From Halichondria panicea (taxonomy: Eukaryota; Porifera; Demospongiae; Suberitida; Halichondriidae): 64,000 bases of DNA. Below are positions 1-11,769 of this stretch, piece after piece. Position 1 is the stretch's first letter; each line of letters starts with the position of its first letter. Below the pieces are notes generated by a model. The model did not search any database. It saw only the letters and a list, made by a program, of their open reading frames with translations, and had not been told where the DNA came from. The stretch is from positions 12,076,632-12,140,631 of the forward strand of contig NC_087377.1 in assembly GCF_963675165.1 (NCBI RefSeq). Direction: 5' to 3'. The translations under genes were made by a program, and so were the position numbers.

Positions 1-1076
1 GTGTCTCTAATGTCCTAACTTTGTGAGCTGCTGCTTAGCAATCAAATTGCTCAAGCAAAGGCTTGGCTGCACCGTGGGGATCGAAAAGGGTCATCACTTT
101 AGTTTGAATTTGTGGTTAGCTCAACCCACCAACTTAGCTTGATTTGATCGCCGCCCCCCCCCCCCCCCCCAATGAAGACTTGGCTTAGAAAATGGGCGTG
201 GGTCAATGGTTGTGCACACACGTACACACACTAACCAGTCGATTATGCCTTGCTGCTGCCTCGATGGAAGTATGTGTGGCCTTTAAAAGCTGTAGCTGGT
301 CTAAACTTTCAATTTGATCGATAAAGGGATACAGTAGGACACACAAAAGATGAGTGTCTGGAAAAAGTATAACGTAGCATATCTTTAAAGGTGGTGTAGA
401 TATAGGAGCAGTAGCTACAGACAATGGCTGAACAGGCTATAGGAGAATAATCACCAAGAAAGAAAAAAAGAGTACAAAGTCATATATACATGTAGCTAGT
501 GCTTCCATAGCCAATCCAGTTTCAAGTGTCAGCTCAGCAAAACTTCAAAGGATAATCGCATTCATGACACTCTCCAATCTACCACACAATCCAATATCAA
601 CATTAAAGTTGATATTTACAACAATTTAACGGTAAAGGGATAAAGAGGAGAGGGATCGGAAGTAGCGTCACGTGACATTTTACATTGGTACAAAAAGCTT
701 TGCGCAATACGCGGGAAACAATGTTTCATGAATTATGACCACTGAAGACATTCAGAGCCCCCCTAAAACATCATTATCATGTCCCCTAATAGCCCGGGTA
801 AGCATCATAATTATGGACATTGTGTACAAAACGTTCTTTAATTTGTCATCTTTACTTAAAAGTTCTATACACAAAAGTAGAAAAACCAAATAGAAGGCTA
901 ATACAAAGGTCGCCCTTACGAACTAAAGTATATAATTTTGCAAGTACGAAACACAGTAATAACAATTCATAATGACAGAGCATTAAAAATATTAATAATA
1001 ACGTTACAACATCTGAAAAAAGGAGAGGCCGATTTCTTAAGACGACTTTTAAGGAGAATGACATAATACTAGAACT
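1..1076. other. Intergenic, no gene seen
   Basis: No supported coding region. It holds a run of 17 C at 154-170. The part from about 230 to 690 is a diverged duplicate of 4610-4995; both carry the phrase GATAATCGCATTCATGA followed by CAATCTACCACA. Short open frames here have no recognisable content. Confidence 0.6.
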
Positions 1077-1817
1077 TCATAAAAAGGAACTACACTTACA
1101 AAGAAAGAGAACAAGTGACCACGTGAACAGTGGACAAAAAAGTGGTTGACTGTTTGTGTACCTTAGCTGAGGGGAAGGACGGGGGGGTGACACTATTTGA
1201 GAACTACCCCTCAAAATTCGGTGGCACAGAAGGACTTTTTGTTTCTTTCGTCTCAGAGAAAGGTGCTCCCATCCCAACAATTGATTGTGGGCCATCTCTT
1301 TGATACTATACTCTTGCAGCAAATTTTTGCACAGATTCTAGTCGTTTGACCTGGATCTCATAGCAAGGGTCCCACAGAGTGGAACAGTATAGTCCAGAAT
1401 AGGGAATACTAATGATTTGTATACAGCTGATTTAAAGCATGCAGTGGGAGATGCCTTGTGGAACAGCCTATGGAGGAGTCTCGGCTGACTCTTCGCTTTG
1501 AGACAGACATTGTGGATGTGGACTGAAAAAGACAGGTCCTTGGAGAGTGTAACTCCCAGATATAACACAGATTGTATTATTATAATATAAGTGCCATTTG
1601 CAGATAGTTGAATTGATGGAGATTCTTTTCGACGGGTGACAACCAGGAGCTTGGTCTTACTGGCATTAAGTTCTAGACCAGCTGTAGAGAATGTTTCTAT
1701 TATAGCTAGGACTGTACTTAGCATACTCAGAACCACACAGTCATTATAGAAGAGGAGCTTATAATTAATGGAAACAGAGGTCATCTGATGGCTTGATGAA
1801 TGGATCCTTATCATCAA
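1077..1817 (-). pseudogene. Non-LTR retrotransposon reverse transcriptase, C-terminal remnant
   Basis: On the minus strand the frame from 1817 reads as the end of a LINE reverse transcriptase. A degenerate YNDCV sits where the catalytic YADD box belongs. It is followed by the thumb-type stretches LELNASKTKLLVV and YLGVTLSKDLSF, then SAVYKSLVFPILDY. Near 1330 the frame shifts: the next piece reads RLESVQKFAAR, and a third frame then continues with WEHLSLRRKKQKVLLCHRI, a phrase common in C-terminal parts of CR1/L2/Jockey-like ORF2 proteins. The 5' part (endonuclease and most of the RT palm) is absent and at least two frameshifts are present, so the copy is dead. The clade is not resolved by eye. 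Confidence 0.75.
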
Positions 1818-2653
1818 TTAAGGAACTTGAAGAAGCCAGAAAATAGATCTCTTCTATACAAATGTAGAGGTTTATTGCATTTCCTGTTAATGAATAATTA
1901 AAAATGGGGTGGATCTCCAATGATGTCAGAGTTCGCAAGGGCTACTAGGCAATGTAGGAGTGAGGCTAAATTAGTCTCGAGGCCAGACTCCTCCTTAGGC
2001 TCCTTAGGCTAAATACAGGAGTATTCCAATGATATAACATAGCCTGAAAACATTTAAACCTAGTTCTCCATACTCTGAATGGGTACATGCATGTAGTATT
2101 AATTGTAATGTGTGTGTTCTCACTGATGTACTGGTGCACGCAGTGCATACTGTTTTGTATTAAGAAAGGAGGAAATAAATCAACTTTTTCTCGTGAATGT
2201 CTTTCCCCCTCATAGGCCAAGGAATACACTTAAAGTGTTTACAGCAGAGTCTAACAACACCTATAGTTGAAGTGTTCTTAGAGAAACCTTATCACTGAAG
2301 ATAAGCTAACCCAACTACCACAAACAGACAATCCTTCTTCTTATAATAACTATCCCTGAAAAGTGACAACAACTGTTACAGGCATCATGCACTAGCAAAC
2401 AACGTGTGTGTACAGTAACAGTTACACATGCATGCATGCATTTATAAACAACCAGACTACTTCACTTCATAGTCAAACGTAACATGTCATATACTAACTG
2501 CATTTGTAACAGGAACCAACATGTATTTGCCCACCTATAGAGATACATGCTACAGTACCAATTTATAATAGTATTATTATAAATTGCTCAATAACAACAA
2601 TCATTATATTGACAGTTGGCATTGTGTCAAGTGTGTTTTGCAAATAAGTGCAC
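1818..2653. other. Intergenic; contains an old copy of the 55-kb repeat block
   Basis: No gene seen. About 2165-2560 resembles the starts of the blocks at 10.7 and 55.1 kb, sharing CCTTATCACT, ACTACCACAAACAGACAA and CTTATAATAACTATCC. So the block start belongs to a dispersed repeat and not only to a two-copy duplication. A short TGCATGCATGCA run lies near 2429. Confidence 0.5.
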
Positions 2654-3030
2654 TACAGTGGTACTAAAGAGAGTAGAACTTTTGATTTTTTACGTTTTTG
2701 TGAATATCTTCTAAACAAAATGTGATTGGATCGATTTGAGTGCAGGTACTGAAAGTTTAACTATTGGCGCTTCCATTGGACCACCACCTGTTACATCATA
2801 GGACATCATCATTCCAAAATGGCTGCTAGAATAATTATGTGTACATTGAAAATATGAAAATATGTTAGGCATGTTATATGTTTGAGTAAAGATCTGAAAT
2901 TTGTTGTGCAAGTACATCATTACCTTTCAGTGCCTATACACTCAAATTGATCCAATCACATTTAGTTTAGAAGATATTCACAAAAACGTAAAAAATCAAA
3001 AGTTCTACTCTCTTTGGTTGTTGCACTGTA
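2654..3030. mobile_element. MITE with ~75-bp inverted termini, TA target site
   Basis: The left end (TACAGTGGTACTAAAGAGAG) is the near reverse complement of the right end (CTCTCTTTGGTTGTTGCACTGTA). The match continues inward through about 75 bases that include TTTTACGTTTTTGTGAATAT. The flanking TA dinucleotides fit a Tc1/mariner-type target duplication. No transposase is encoded, so this is a non-autonomous element. Confidence 0.65.
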
Positions 3031-5138
3031 GATAGAAAGTTTCATTGAAGGTTTCTAGCCCCTCTGACAGTATTGTGATAGTTACCCTTAGCCTGCTATG
3101 TTAACAAAAGACCCACAGCCTGCAACAGTGTGGATGACAATCGTTAATTGAACAGAATGAAAGCTGACAAGAGCTAGCTATAGCTCTGTGTATGACTTTT
3201 AATACTTTGTCAGGATTATTTTCTCTGGTATTATAGGAAATCTACTACACCACTAATTTACCATAATTGGGCAAGGAAGGCCAATTAAAAACCAAGAGTG
3301 TGGCTTCTGCACATAACTAATTGACCATTTGGGCAAGGCCTAATTATGAGTGTGGTGGCTTCACAGAGGAGGTATGACATGCAGGAGTAATAGTCTAATT
3401 ATTATATAAGACTTGATTAAACCTATAGGCCCACTGAATGGAATGTAATTACAGCTCTCTATTACTCCTGCTTGTCCTATGTCCTCTGGTGGCTTCACCT
3501 ATTTAATGTTTGCACTCCTGATACAACTAAAAGACCTAGCTACTCTAAAGACAAGATACAAGTTTCTTAATCAAAACTATACCAGCACACTAACTTCAGC
3601 CTGACACTTTTTCTTAAAGAGGAATGGGGAAAACTTACAACTCGATTGCTATGTAGATAGGAACGGACGCACTATTATAGTACATTTAATTTGTACAACT
3701 ATCATGAAAGCATCGCGGGTGCTGATATCTGTGCCAAAGCTTTACGGCATGAAGCTACTAGTTATACATACACATAATTATCACATTTGATGCAGTGAAT
3801 GGCGCAAACTGAGTAGGAATTAATCGAATGATTGTTGCTAAGTGGGATACCTCGAAGTTTAAATGTTAAAGTCCATAATTAATGGCTGCTGCTCTCATGA
3901 AATGGTGCAACTTTTTGCAGCTCTTTTCTCACTTTTGTCTATAGCTACACCAATAGCTATATGTATAGCGTTCTAGTGCAAAACTAACTATAGTATATAA
4001 GTAGAGTAGCAACACTTTGATCTATGGAGAAGTTTTGCTATGCAGTATTCTGAAAAGGCTGCAATGGCATTATAATTCAAGAATAAAGCAAATCTATATA
4101 CAAATTGAAATCCAAGAAAACGTGAGGTACTTAGGTGTACTTCTTAATTTTCACTGCACTTGATTGACTATTGACAGACACACAAACACAGTCCAGCGGA
4201 TAACATACGTATTGCTGCATGTTGTGGGCATACGCACCGACACATAATTATTGCAATGAATCAAGCATTAATCTAAACAGACTCACTTGTTGGGCTGGCT
4301 GGAAAAGTGGCTGCTTTGGCTGCTTATTTCCTGATGGCATCAACACCCACAGAGGCGTAGGTGACCTGATGTTGGTCCACTGTGGCAGTTGTGTTGCCTT
4401 TTGTGCGGGACTGGCTGCAGGTAAGGGAAATATAGATACCAGCATGCTAATTTGGTGGGTTGGGCTCAGATGCAAACAAACTGCCAGGTGTGCAATGCTT
4501 TTAATTGTCATAGAGAGTGTGCATGTGGTTCAAATTTTAAGCTTCAATTGTATTGTCTTGGGTTTGTGTTACGATCATAATTATATTTATTAAACAGGAA
4601 ATACAATGAACTAAGACACGATGGAAGTATGTGAGACTATTTGTAAGTGCTTGTGTCCACTTGTAAAGTGCCTGTGTACACAAATGGCTTGCTGCTTCCT
4701 CTTCAAAAATATTCTATGGCTACCAAGATAGTCCAGAGGGTCTACCAATGGATACTACTCAGTCCTACATGCTGTATAGCTGGTTTTAAACCTTTTTTCA
4801 AGTGTCCTAATTGAACAGCTCAGCAGAACTTCGAAGGATAATCGCATTCATGATACTATCCAATCTACCACAGAATGCAACATTCACAAGTTGATAGCAC
4901 GCTCCCTCCCAGCTTGTTGTTGTATAATTTACAACAATTTGACCAGAAAAGGGATAACCACAGAGCTGGATCGAGCAGACACGTGTACAGTGTGCAGTGC
5001 CAATTAAGGCAGAGTGGTGCTAAGGCTCCCGGGAACTAGCACTTGCACTGCACTAGCTCTAGCTAGCTTGAGACTCTCTTATCAAGTGCCTTGACTTTGT
5101 AGTATAGCTACAGACTGTAGTATGTCATCTACGTATTA
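3031..5138. other. Intergenic with two dispersed repeats
   Basis: No gene seen. About 3700-4140 is a diverged copy of 35630-36060 (shared GCGTTCTAGTGCA and AAAAGGCTGCAATGGCATT). About 4610-4995 is a diverged copy of 230-690. Open frames around 4219-4593 on both strands are low-complexity translations with no domain. Confidence 0.5.
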
Positions 5139-5300
5139 TTTAGAACACACCTAGCCAAGATTAAGTGTTTTAATCTGCGTGCCGAGGATGGCCTCAAGGT
5201 TAATGTAGTGCTCGAGGCGCAGCCGAGTGCATTACGTAACCGAGAGGCCATCCGAGTGCACCAGCATTAAAACACGTGACTTGGCTAGGTGTGTTTTAAA
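5139..5300. mobile_element. Short inverted-repeat element
   Basis: The left terminus ACACACCTAGCCAAG pairs with the right terminus CTTGGCTAGGTGTGT. Inner arms GGATGGCCTC and GAGGCCATCC also pair, so the whole 160 bp can fold on itself. Probably a MITE; superfamily unknown. Confidence 0.5.
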
Positions 5301-5414
5301 GGATTTAGTGCTGTCACGTGAGCTCTAGCCTCGTGGCAGCTAGATCTAGCTACATTTTAAATCAGTTGCTGGTGGCTAGCTAGCTAGCTAGACGTAATAG
5401 CAAGTTTTAGTAGG

Positions 5415-5660
5415 TTTGCAGATCCAGTAACTGATGCAAAGGAGAAGGAGATACGATCTAAAGCTATCTGGACTGACTGGGCATGTTCTGGACTTATTTC
5501 TCCTGCTGACCAACAGTCCCGATCCCACTACTGGATATGCCTCCAGCTAATCTGGCTTACTGGATGGGAAACTTTGTGCGCAAACTATATGGCAATGAGT
5601 ATCTGGTTTGCTCTTTTGGAAAGCTATGATATTCGAAGCACCTTTGATGAAACGATTATA
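5415..5660 (+). pseudogene. Possible Crypton/ZMYM-type (DUF3504-like) coding fragment
   Basis: One frame reads FADPVTDAKEKEIRSKAI. After a frameshift near 5500-5530 another frame reads NLAYWMGNFVRKLYGNEY. Both resemble the N-terminal part of Crypton-derived tyrosine-recombinase-like proteins, which have a TPKSDEE-type opening, an alternating helical segment and an F-W-x-K-F-V motif. No catalytic domain is present and the piece is frameshifted, so it is a remnant. The family call is from memory of the pattern and is tentative. Confidence 0.35.
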
Positions 5661-6025
5661 TGGATCTGGCTTAGGTACAGGTATGTACATCTTCGAAGCA
5701 AGCTGAGCCTATTTCTCCAGACGAAAAAGCGATGCTATGGTCAAGTCAGCAATTCGGTACACATGAAACAAGTCGAAACAATAACATTCAACTTTCTAAT
5801 ACTTTTCAGCTTTGCTTGTGTACATATTCAATCTGCTTGTATTATTATTATAATTATGATGACATTCAGATTCAATCTGCTTATATTATGATTGTTTGAT
5901 AAAAAGTGTGCATTAACAAACCAACTTAAAGCACACTTAAGTGTGGATTAAGTTATTTAATCCATGGTCACCTGACTACTTTCAGATAAGCTGATTGGCT
6001 GGAGATCATGTGATCAGCACTAAAT

Positions 6026-6727
6026 AATAGTTAGACACTGTTTTGGAGGTGTCTATGGGATTTAGAAGCCCAAAGGCACTGATTTAGTATCCCGAGCATA
6101 ACGAGGGTACTAAAGTGGCTGAGGGCTTCTAAATCACACGGACACCGACAAAACAGTGTCTAACTCATTTAGATACTAGTGCACATGCGCAAACCGCTTG
6201 ACTACAATACAATTATTTGACAACGGAATACTAGGTATACTAAGTAAATTTACAGGTACAGTAGAACCTCGATTATCCGGCCCTCCATTATCCGGAACCT
6301 TGATTATCCGGCTTGGCAGTTTTCTTGTTATCAGATCAGAAAATAGGCGTGTCCCTCAAACGCGCATGCGTGTTGCAGCTGTTACCATGGAGACATGCCT
6401 GCTTATCTTCTCCGCATGCGCATACAACCATGTGGCACTGCTGTTTATCAATAAAGTGGGTGGATCAAGGTGTATTCGATTATCCGGCATATTCACTTAT
6501 CCGGCCTGCTTCTGGAACCAAGGTGTCTGGATAATCGAGGTTCTACTGTATACTAAGTCCCATAGTATACCTGCTTCCCGTGTACTTCCCATGTACTTTC
6601 CATGTAGATCTTATCCACTTATAATCTTGTACCAAACATGTCTGGGGAAATATCAGAGGGAATTATCATAGTTATCCCCTTTGGGCTTCTAAATCCCATA
6701 GACACCTCCAAAACAGTGTATAACTAT
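6026..6727. mobile_element. Composite inverted-repeat element with ~48-bp TIR
   Basis: The left terminus at 6026-6074 (starting AATAGTTAGACACTGTTTTG) is the nearly exact reverse complement of 6679-6727. A third, more diverged copy of the right terminus lies at about 6127-6168. The interior includes a separate pogo-like MITE at 6259-6548. This looks like nested or rearranged copies of a palindromic element. Confidence 0.55.
6259..6548 (+). mobile_element. Pogo/Tigger-like MITE, copy A
   Basis: Terminal inverted repeats CAGTAGAACCTCGATTATCC and GATAATCGAGGTTCTACTG are flanked by TA on both sides. The subterminal motif TTATCCGG recurs several times. Related copies lie at 20585-20875 (opposite orientation) and 40762-41044. 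TA target duplication and CAGT ends fit the Tc1/mariner-pogo superfamily; no ORF of transposase size is present. Confidence 0.75.
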
Positions 6728-6906
6728 TATGTAGGCCTAATGGAAGTGTTATACTGCATGGTAGTTAATATTCTTGGCATTCCATATTATAGTGTTAATA
6801 GATAGAGTCATGTAGCTAGTTTGATGTTATATGTGCAACGACAGGGGCCTATGTTGTGCTTTAGAGGAATAATGTGGGAATAATAGGCGATTTGTGAAAG
6901 TATATA

Positions 6907-7300
6907 CCGTATATCTTCTAATTTATCAGACAGCAAAAAATAAGAAAATTGTCCAGGTATAATTGGAACAGATTTTTATAGAGCATGCGAAGTGTCCGGA
7001 ATAATTAGAACAAGCAAGCAGCTGCATGCGAGCTAGCTAAGTTTAATAGACCAGTGTGCGACTGAATAGTTGCACTATAGCTATCTAAAACTAGCTACTC
7101 AAAGTTATCTAACTGCACCACTCTAAGTCTTACTTGCCGTCTATGAATGTCAACTCAACTTTTCAAGGTATTGTCCACTTTTCAAGGTATTGTCCGGATA
7201 TTTGTAATAATTATTATTAATTAATTATTAGAACAACAAAAATTTCCCAAAAGAGTGTCCGGGGTAATTAAAAGTGTCCGATCAATTAGAAGATATACGG
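6907..7300. mobile_element. MITE with CCGTATATCTTCTAATT termini
   Basis: The left end CCGTATATCTTCTAATT pairs with AATTAGAAGATATACGG at the right, with TA on both flanks. The GTGTCCGG motif repeats near both ends. Related in style to the CCGTATAG elements at 37991, 45992 and 53601. Confidence 0.65.
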
Positions 7301-7452
7301 TAATAGGCAATTTGTAATAGGCTTGTTAACTTGAGCATAAAAGAATAGCAATATCTCGAGCATAATCTACCAACCCCTACAGTCTCCACACTCTCGTGCT
7401 GTAAAGGAATAAATCTATACTAGGTAGATCTAGCTAGATCTATATCAAAGCT

Positions 7453-7746
7453 AGACTCGCAAACCATCACTGTTGCAGGCGAACAGTAGACTGGTCAAAC
7501 TCCGTGTTGAGACTCGTGTAACGTTTGCCACGATATTTGTGGCAACTAACCGCATGTGGTTACCACAAGATCAATGATAGTGACGTTTCGCTATAGAAAA
7601 TTCTACGTATCACATGCAGTATACTGACGTCACGAAAACCGCAGCCACTTAAAATACTTTCTGATATGCTGACTGTGCAACACGAGTCTCAACACGGAGT
7701 TTGACCAGTCTACTGTTCGCCTGCAACAGTGACGGCTTGCAAGTCT
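7453..7746. mobile_element. MITE with ~70-bp TIR and 11-bp target duplication
   Basis: The arms of about 70 bp begin AGACT(C/T)GCAA(A/G)CC and contain GTTGCAGGCGAACAGTAGAC. The element is flanked by the identical 11-mer ATATCAAAGCT at 7442-7452 and 7747-7757. A 9-11 bp duplication together with long TIRs is typical of Mutator-like (MULE) elements. No coding capacity. Confidence 0.7.
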
Positions 7747-7944
7747 ATATCAAAGCTGTGTTGGTCGATAAAATAATTATAGTGCCAAGGTACATAATTA
7801 TACAGGCTACAAACAAAATACAAATGATTAATGCATGCAGTGATGCTCTTAAAGTAGCTTAGCTTACCTTGTTAGTCAAAAACAAGCCTTCTCTTTGCCA
7901 CACACGGAACCCTCAATGGCCATATATGGAGCGACTGGGGCTTA

Positions 7945-10300
7945 CTCAGTGGTATCGCCACTGCACAACTTCCTGTAAAATTAATTACAATGGGCGGAGT
8001 TCATAAATTTGCAATGCCAAAGAACGCTTTCGCTGCCCATGTTTGCTGATGTTCTACAGGAGTTTGGGCCACAGATGAGACTGAGAAGTAATGGTAAGCT
8101 AATAAAGGAGTATTATATAATGTATAACTGAAGTCAAAACAAGAAACCAACTATCCTGCGAGTAATAATGTGCTATAGTATTAGGCCAACATTTGAAGAT
8201 TCATTTATCAACTTTGGTTGGCCCTGGTAGCACTTTGAAAGTTGATACATCGCTGAAATTTGTTTTATGTGTTGTCTAGTATCTTAAGTACAGACTGTAT
8301 AAGTTTTGAAGCATAATCCCAGGGAAGCTGGAAATGGCCCCAATGTGAATGACATGTAGTATTCATTAAACATAGCTGACATACATTAATATACAAACAC
8401 ATCTTCATTATCATTGTCTGGTCCAAACACTTCGTTCATGATTTCGTTTGTTTCTTCATCTTCCTCACAGTCTGTCTCAACATAGTCATCTTCAGAATTA
8501 GAATGGCACTGCTCTGATAATACAAGATCGTGTACATCATCCTCTTCAAGTAGGTGATTACTCTGTGTATTCATACAGTTTACACACTTACAGCCAGGCC
8601 CACACCTTCTTTCCTGTTTGAAACATTTGCATCGTTTGTTTGTGCAACCAGTCTTGCACTTGCACCCGGATAATACATATTCCACTCTTTCCTTTGACTT
8701 TGTCAGGTTTTCTGGAGAATCCCATTGAATCCCCAGTTCTCCATTTTCTCGCTTCCATCCATGTGTAGTGAGAGCTGAAATAGGAATTAACAAGGTGAGC
8801 ACATGCATAAGTATCAGGGTATAATGTGTGTACCTGGAAGGTCCATGTCATTTTGTGTTGCACTGTTCCACATTTGAAGTACCCATAAGCATCTCTTCCA
8901 GTGTAACGCCAGAGCTTCGGTATATAGATGGTAAATTATGGCTTTCTGTATCTGCCCTTAGCCAGATAGTCTTTCTGATTACTTGTAACCATTCTTCATG
9001 GTGTTTAAGTGGGTTAACAATACCAATTGATTGGTACAGAGCAATTGGTGTAGGGTGTTCGAATGCCGATGTGTGTTTCTTAAAATATGCACAACCCACT
9101 AGACGTAAGAATGACAATAGTGCTGAGGAGGTCTCAAGAATTCCCATGCTGAAATGCATATAACATGAAAGGCAAAGTATGCTTTCTCTAGATAAGTCAG
9201 AGGGGTAATTGATGACTTCCCTCAAGTAGGCGTTCACTACATCTGGTGACGTACAGTGTCTGTTAAAGTGTTGTCCTTTATGTGGTTTAATTTTACAGGA
9301 CTCGCATGGTAGTCTATGAGGAGGATGCAAGGTAGTGTACAATGTGTTGTAGTGATCACGGCAGAGACCAACAGCCACCTGGTCATCCTCAACTGTAAAA
9401 CATGCTACTTTTTGTTGCAGCACTTCCTCAATCTCTTCAACTGAGGCAAGTTTTGTGGTTTTACAAAGTTTTTCGTTGCAAATATGTATACTACATTTCA
9501 ACGTCTCCTTGACAATTTTTGGTTTCCATCTCGGTTGAAAGTTGGGATTATTACTTATGCTACGTTTTATTTGCTTTGAGCAACTGTAACAAATACAAGC
9601 ACTTTTGTCTATAGACACACTTTCCACTTTTAACAGTAATGAATATTCATTCTCACTCAACTTTTGGACGTGTGTATATTTCTTTACTGTTTCCATACAG
9701 AGACGACAGGGTCCACAAGAACCTTCGTGGAACGCATTGAGTCTGGCCATATACACTGCTGATGATTCTGTATACTGTGACAAATTTGATGTGTGATGTA
9801 TGGCTTTTAAACATCATTATTATTCATTGCTCATTCTTGTGTGTGTTTACAATTGTGTGTACATAGTATTTTTATGTCATCTTTGTACATCGATATCTCG
9901 GAAAATATACAACATACATGACTGGAAATTTGCTTAAATAATTGGAAATTTCATACTGTTTCTTTTAGTAGTAATAAGTGTGGGTTACCTTGAGGAAGCT
10001 GGAAATGGTCCCAATTGAAATGACACCAAGTCAATCTTGGCTTCAGACCACACTTTTGCAATTTACAGAGAACTAAATTATCTATCTGCGTGCAATTTTC
10101 TTGTGGTTATTACATGCATGAGCAGCAACTATGATGGTGAAATTCATGTTAATAGGTCAGTGTGTGCATAAGATACAGAGCATAGTATTATGACTTAGTA
10201 TACTGAAATTAGTAAATTTCCCGTAAATTTTTTTTCTGTCAATTGCAGATAAATTTGTGTACTATTGCAGTACTTCCGGTGCAGTGGCGATACCACTGAG
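7945..10300 (-). mobile_element. 2.36-kb DNA transposon with TTA duplication and self-complementary TIRs
   Basis: The first 22 bp (CTCAGTGGTATCGCCACTGC...) are exactly reverse-complementary to 10279-10300, and TTA flanks both ends (7942-7944, 10301-10303). Each TIR is itself a hairpin (CAGTGG, five-base loop, CCACTG). Two direct repeats of about 34 bp (GGAAGCTGGAAATGG...) lie inside, near 8322 and 9995, flanking the coding part. A 3-bp TTA duplication fits PIF/Harbinger or a similar superfamily, but no DDE transposase is visible. It is probably an internally deleted derivative of a larger element. Confidence 0.75.
8386..9783 (-). pseudogene. Transposon-borne cysteine-rich/CXC-domain protein, rearranged
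   Basis: The 5' part, 311 codons from 9783, has zinc-binding-type cysteine pairs (CGPCRLC, CICYSC, LPCESC). The frame stops at 8848. A shifted frame reads MWNSATQNDMDLPALTTHGW across a good intron (donor CCAG/GTACAC near 8833, acceptor TTTCAG near 8780). It continues into VEYVLSGCKCKTGC and CGPGCKCVNC, a tesmin/TSO1-like CXC motif, then an acidic tail ending at 8386. The order GW...W...GC.CK.GC matches the C-termini of multicopy CXC proteins in sponges and cnidarians. The frame break near 8870-8890 and the short middle suggest an internal deletion joined N- and C-terminal parts. It lies wholly inside the element at 7945-10300. Confidence 0.6.
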
Positions 10301-10499
10301 TTAATCCGGAAAATGTCATATATTTGGATGGAGTCTGGTCTCGCTCTATTCCGATTAGCGAGGGTCTATACTGTATTTATTTTGCGTGCACCTCCCCATG
10401 CACTCTCTTTATGCAATAAACGATAATTATTATCACCTCTGAGGCACTTCTCACACGTATAGATCATACGATTTGACACGGGTACATGCAGTCGTCCTA

Positions 10500-11480
10500 G
10501 GGATTGAGTTGTTGGCCTTAAGTCATGTAGATATTATTCAAAGCTCACATAGGTTTGTGTTGTTCTATTCTCACTCTGAGGATCATTCTCCCCAGCAGCT
10601 GACATAGTGAGGTGAGACAGTCCAGCATTAGATATTGGACCAGGCATTGTCACTGCTCTGTGTGTGTGGAGGGGGAGTACTCGTAATATTTGTGTGAAAA
10701 GCACACCTCATGTTCACTTTTAGTGTTGGCTTAAAGGATCGAGACTAAAACCACCATTTAGTTGAAATGTTAACGTTATTACAGAAACCTTATCACTTAA
10801 ACAGAAACTATAACCCTAACTACCTACCACAAACATGCAGACAATCTATCTTGAGTTCTTATAATAACTATCCCTTAGAGTGACAACAATTAACTGCATG
10901 TATAATAGACATCAACATTTCATTGCACTATAATAGTGACCATACAATGTGTGTGTACATACAGTATAAGTTAAACATAATACTGGAAACTTCCTATAGA
11001 GCTACAAACCAACCTCATCACTAACACTTGTAGCACAAAAATGTTACATGGAGCTAAGACAAAGTAGGTGACCTTATTACGCACCTCATTTTGTCTACCG
11101 CATGCACTCATCAGTCTAGAGAAATACCTTTATCACATGCACACACCCTAATTTATTATTCAAAAAATAAAAGGCACAGGCCTATAATTATAGTCACATG
11201 CACAGACCAGGTGAGTGCAAGCTGATTGAGCAGTACATTCACAGAGTGCATGGTAAGTCTATGTTTGAAACCAAATTTGGGCAAACCATGCAAATCCATG
11301 ATAATTATTTCCGCAGAAAAAATGTGTTAGTATAGTGGGATAATAGGGAGTCTTTTTACAATTTGACACATACCAGGTATAAAATGATGGCTTCTACGCA
11401 GTCTCACTAAATCCTATAGTCCATAAAATTAATAGAGTCCATGCAGGAACAGCTCGGAGGTGTCTCTTGAGCATGCACTC
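10500..11480 (-). pseudogene. HEAT-repeat-like gene, decayed 3' exons (copy 1)
   Basis: On the minus strand about 10520-10650 reads LDCLTSLCQLLGRMILR in one frame, the counterpart of an exon at 36850-36940. About 11430-11480 matches the preceding exon at 37080-37150 (CAGGAACAGCTC...GTGTCTCTTGA). Frames are broken by stops and small indels. Further relatives are at 27370-27543 and 56045-56110. All are fragments of the same family as the longer remnant at 36.8-45 kb. Confidence 0.45.
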
Positions 11481-11769
11481 TCTTATTCTGTGATTTAAAA
11501 CTGTGTATACATGCAGAGAAAATACATAATAATTATTTTAGAGCAGAAAAATGTCATAATCTACATTGCTTACACATCTGTGACTAGCTAGCTGTCAATG
11601 GAGTACCACATAGCTTTGCACAATTCTGTTAGCTCCAATTTAACAAGTAAATGTTATCGTGAAACACAGATGGATGTGAACACAGCTAAACCATAAGATT
11701 GTCTAGTCAGCAATGCAATTTAATTATGAATTCTTAGGGTTCAGTTTAGACTTGGTGCATATATAGGTA

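Noticed and set aside
4219..4593. Possible 124-codon gene
   Set aside because: Cys/Trp-rich but no domain, no splice structure and an equally long frame on the opposite strand.
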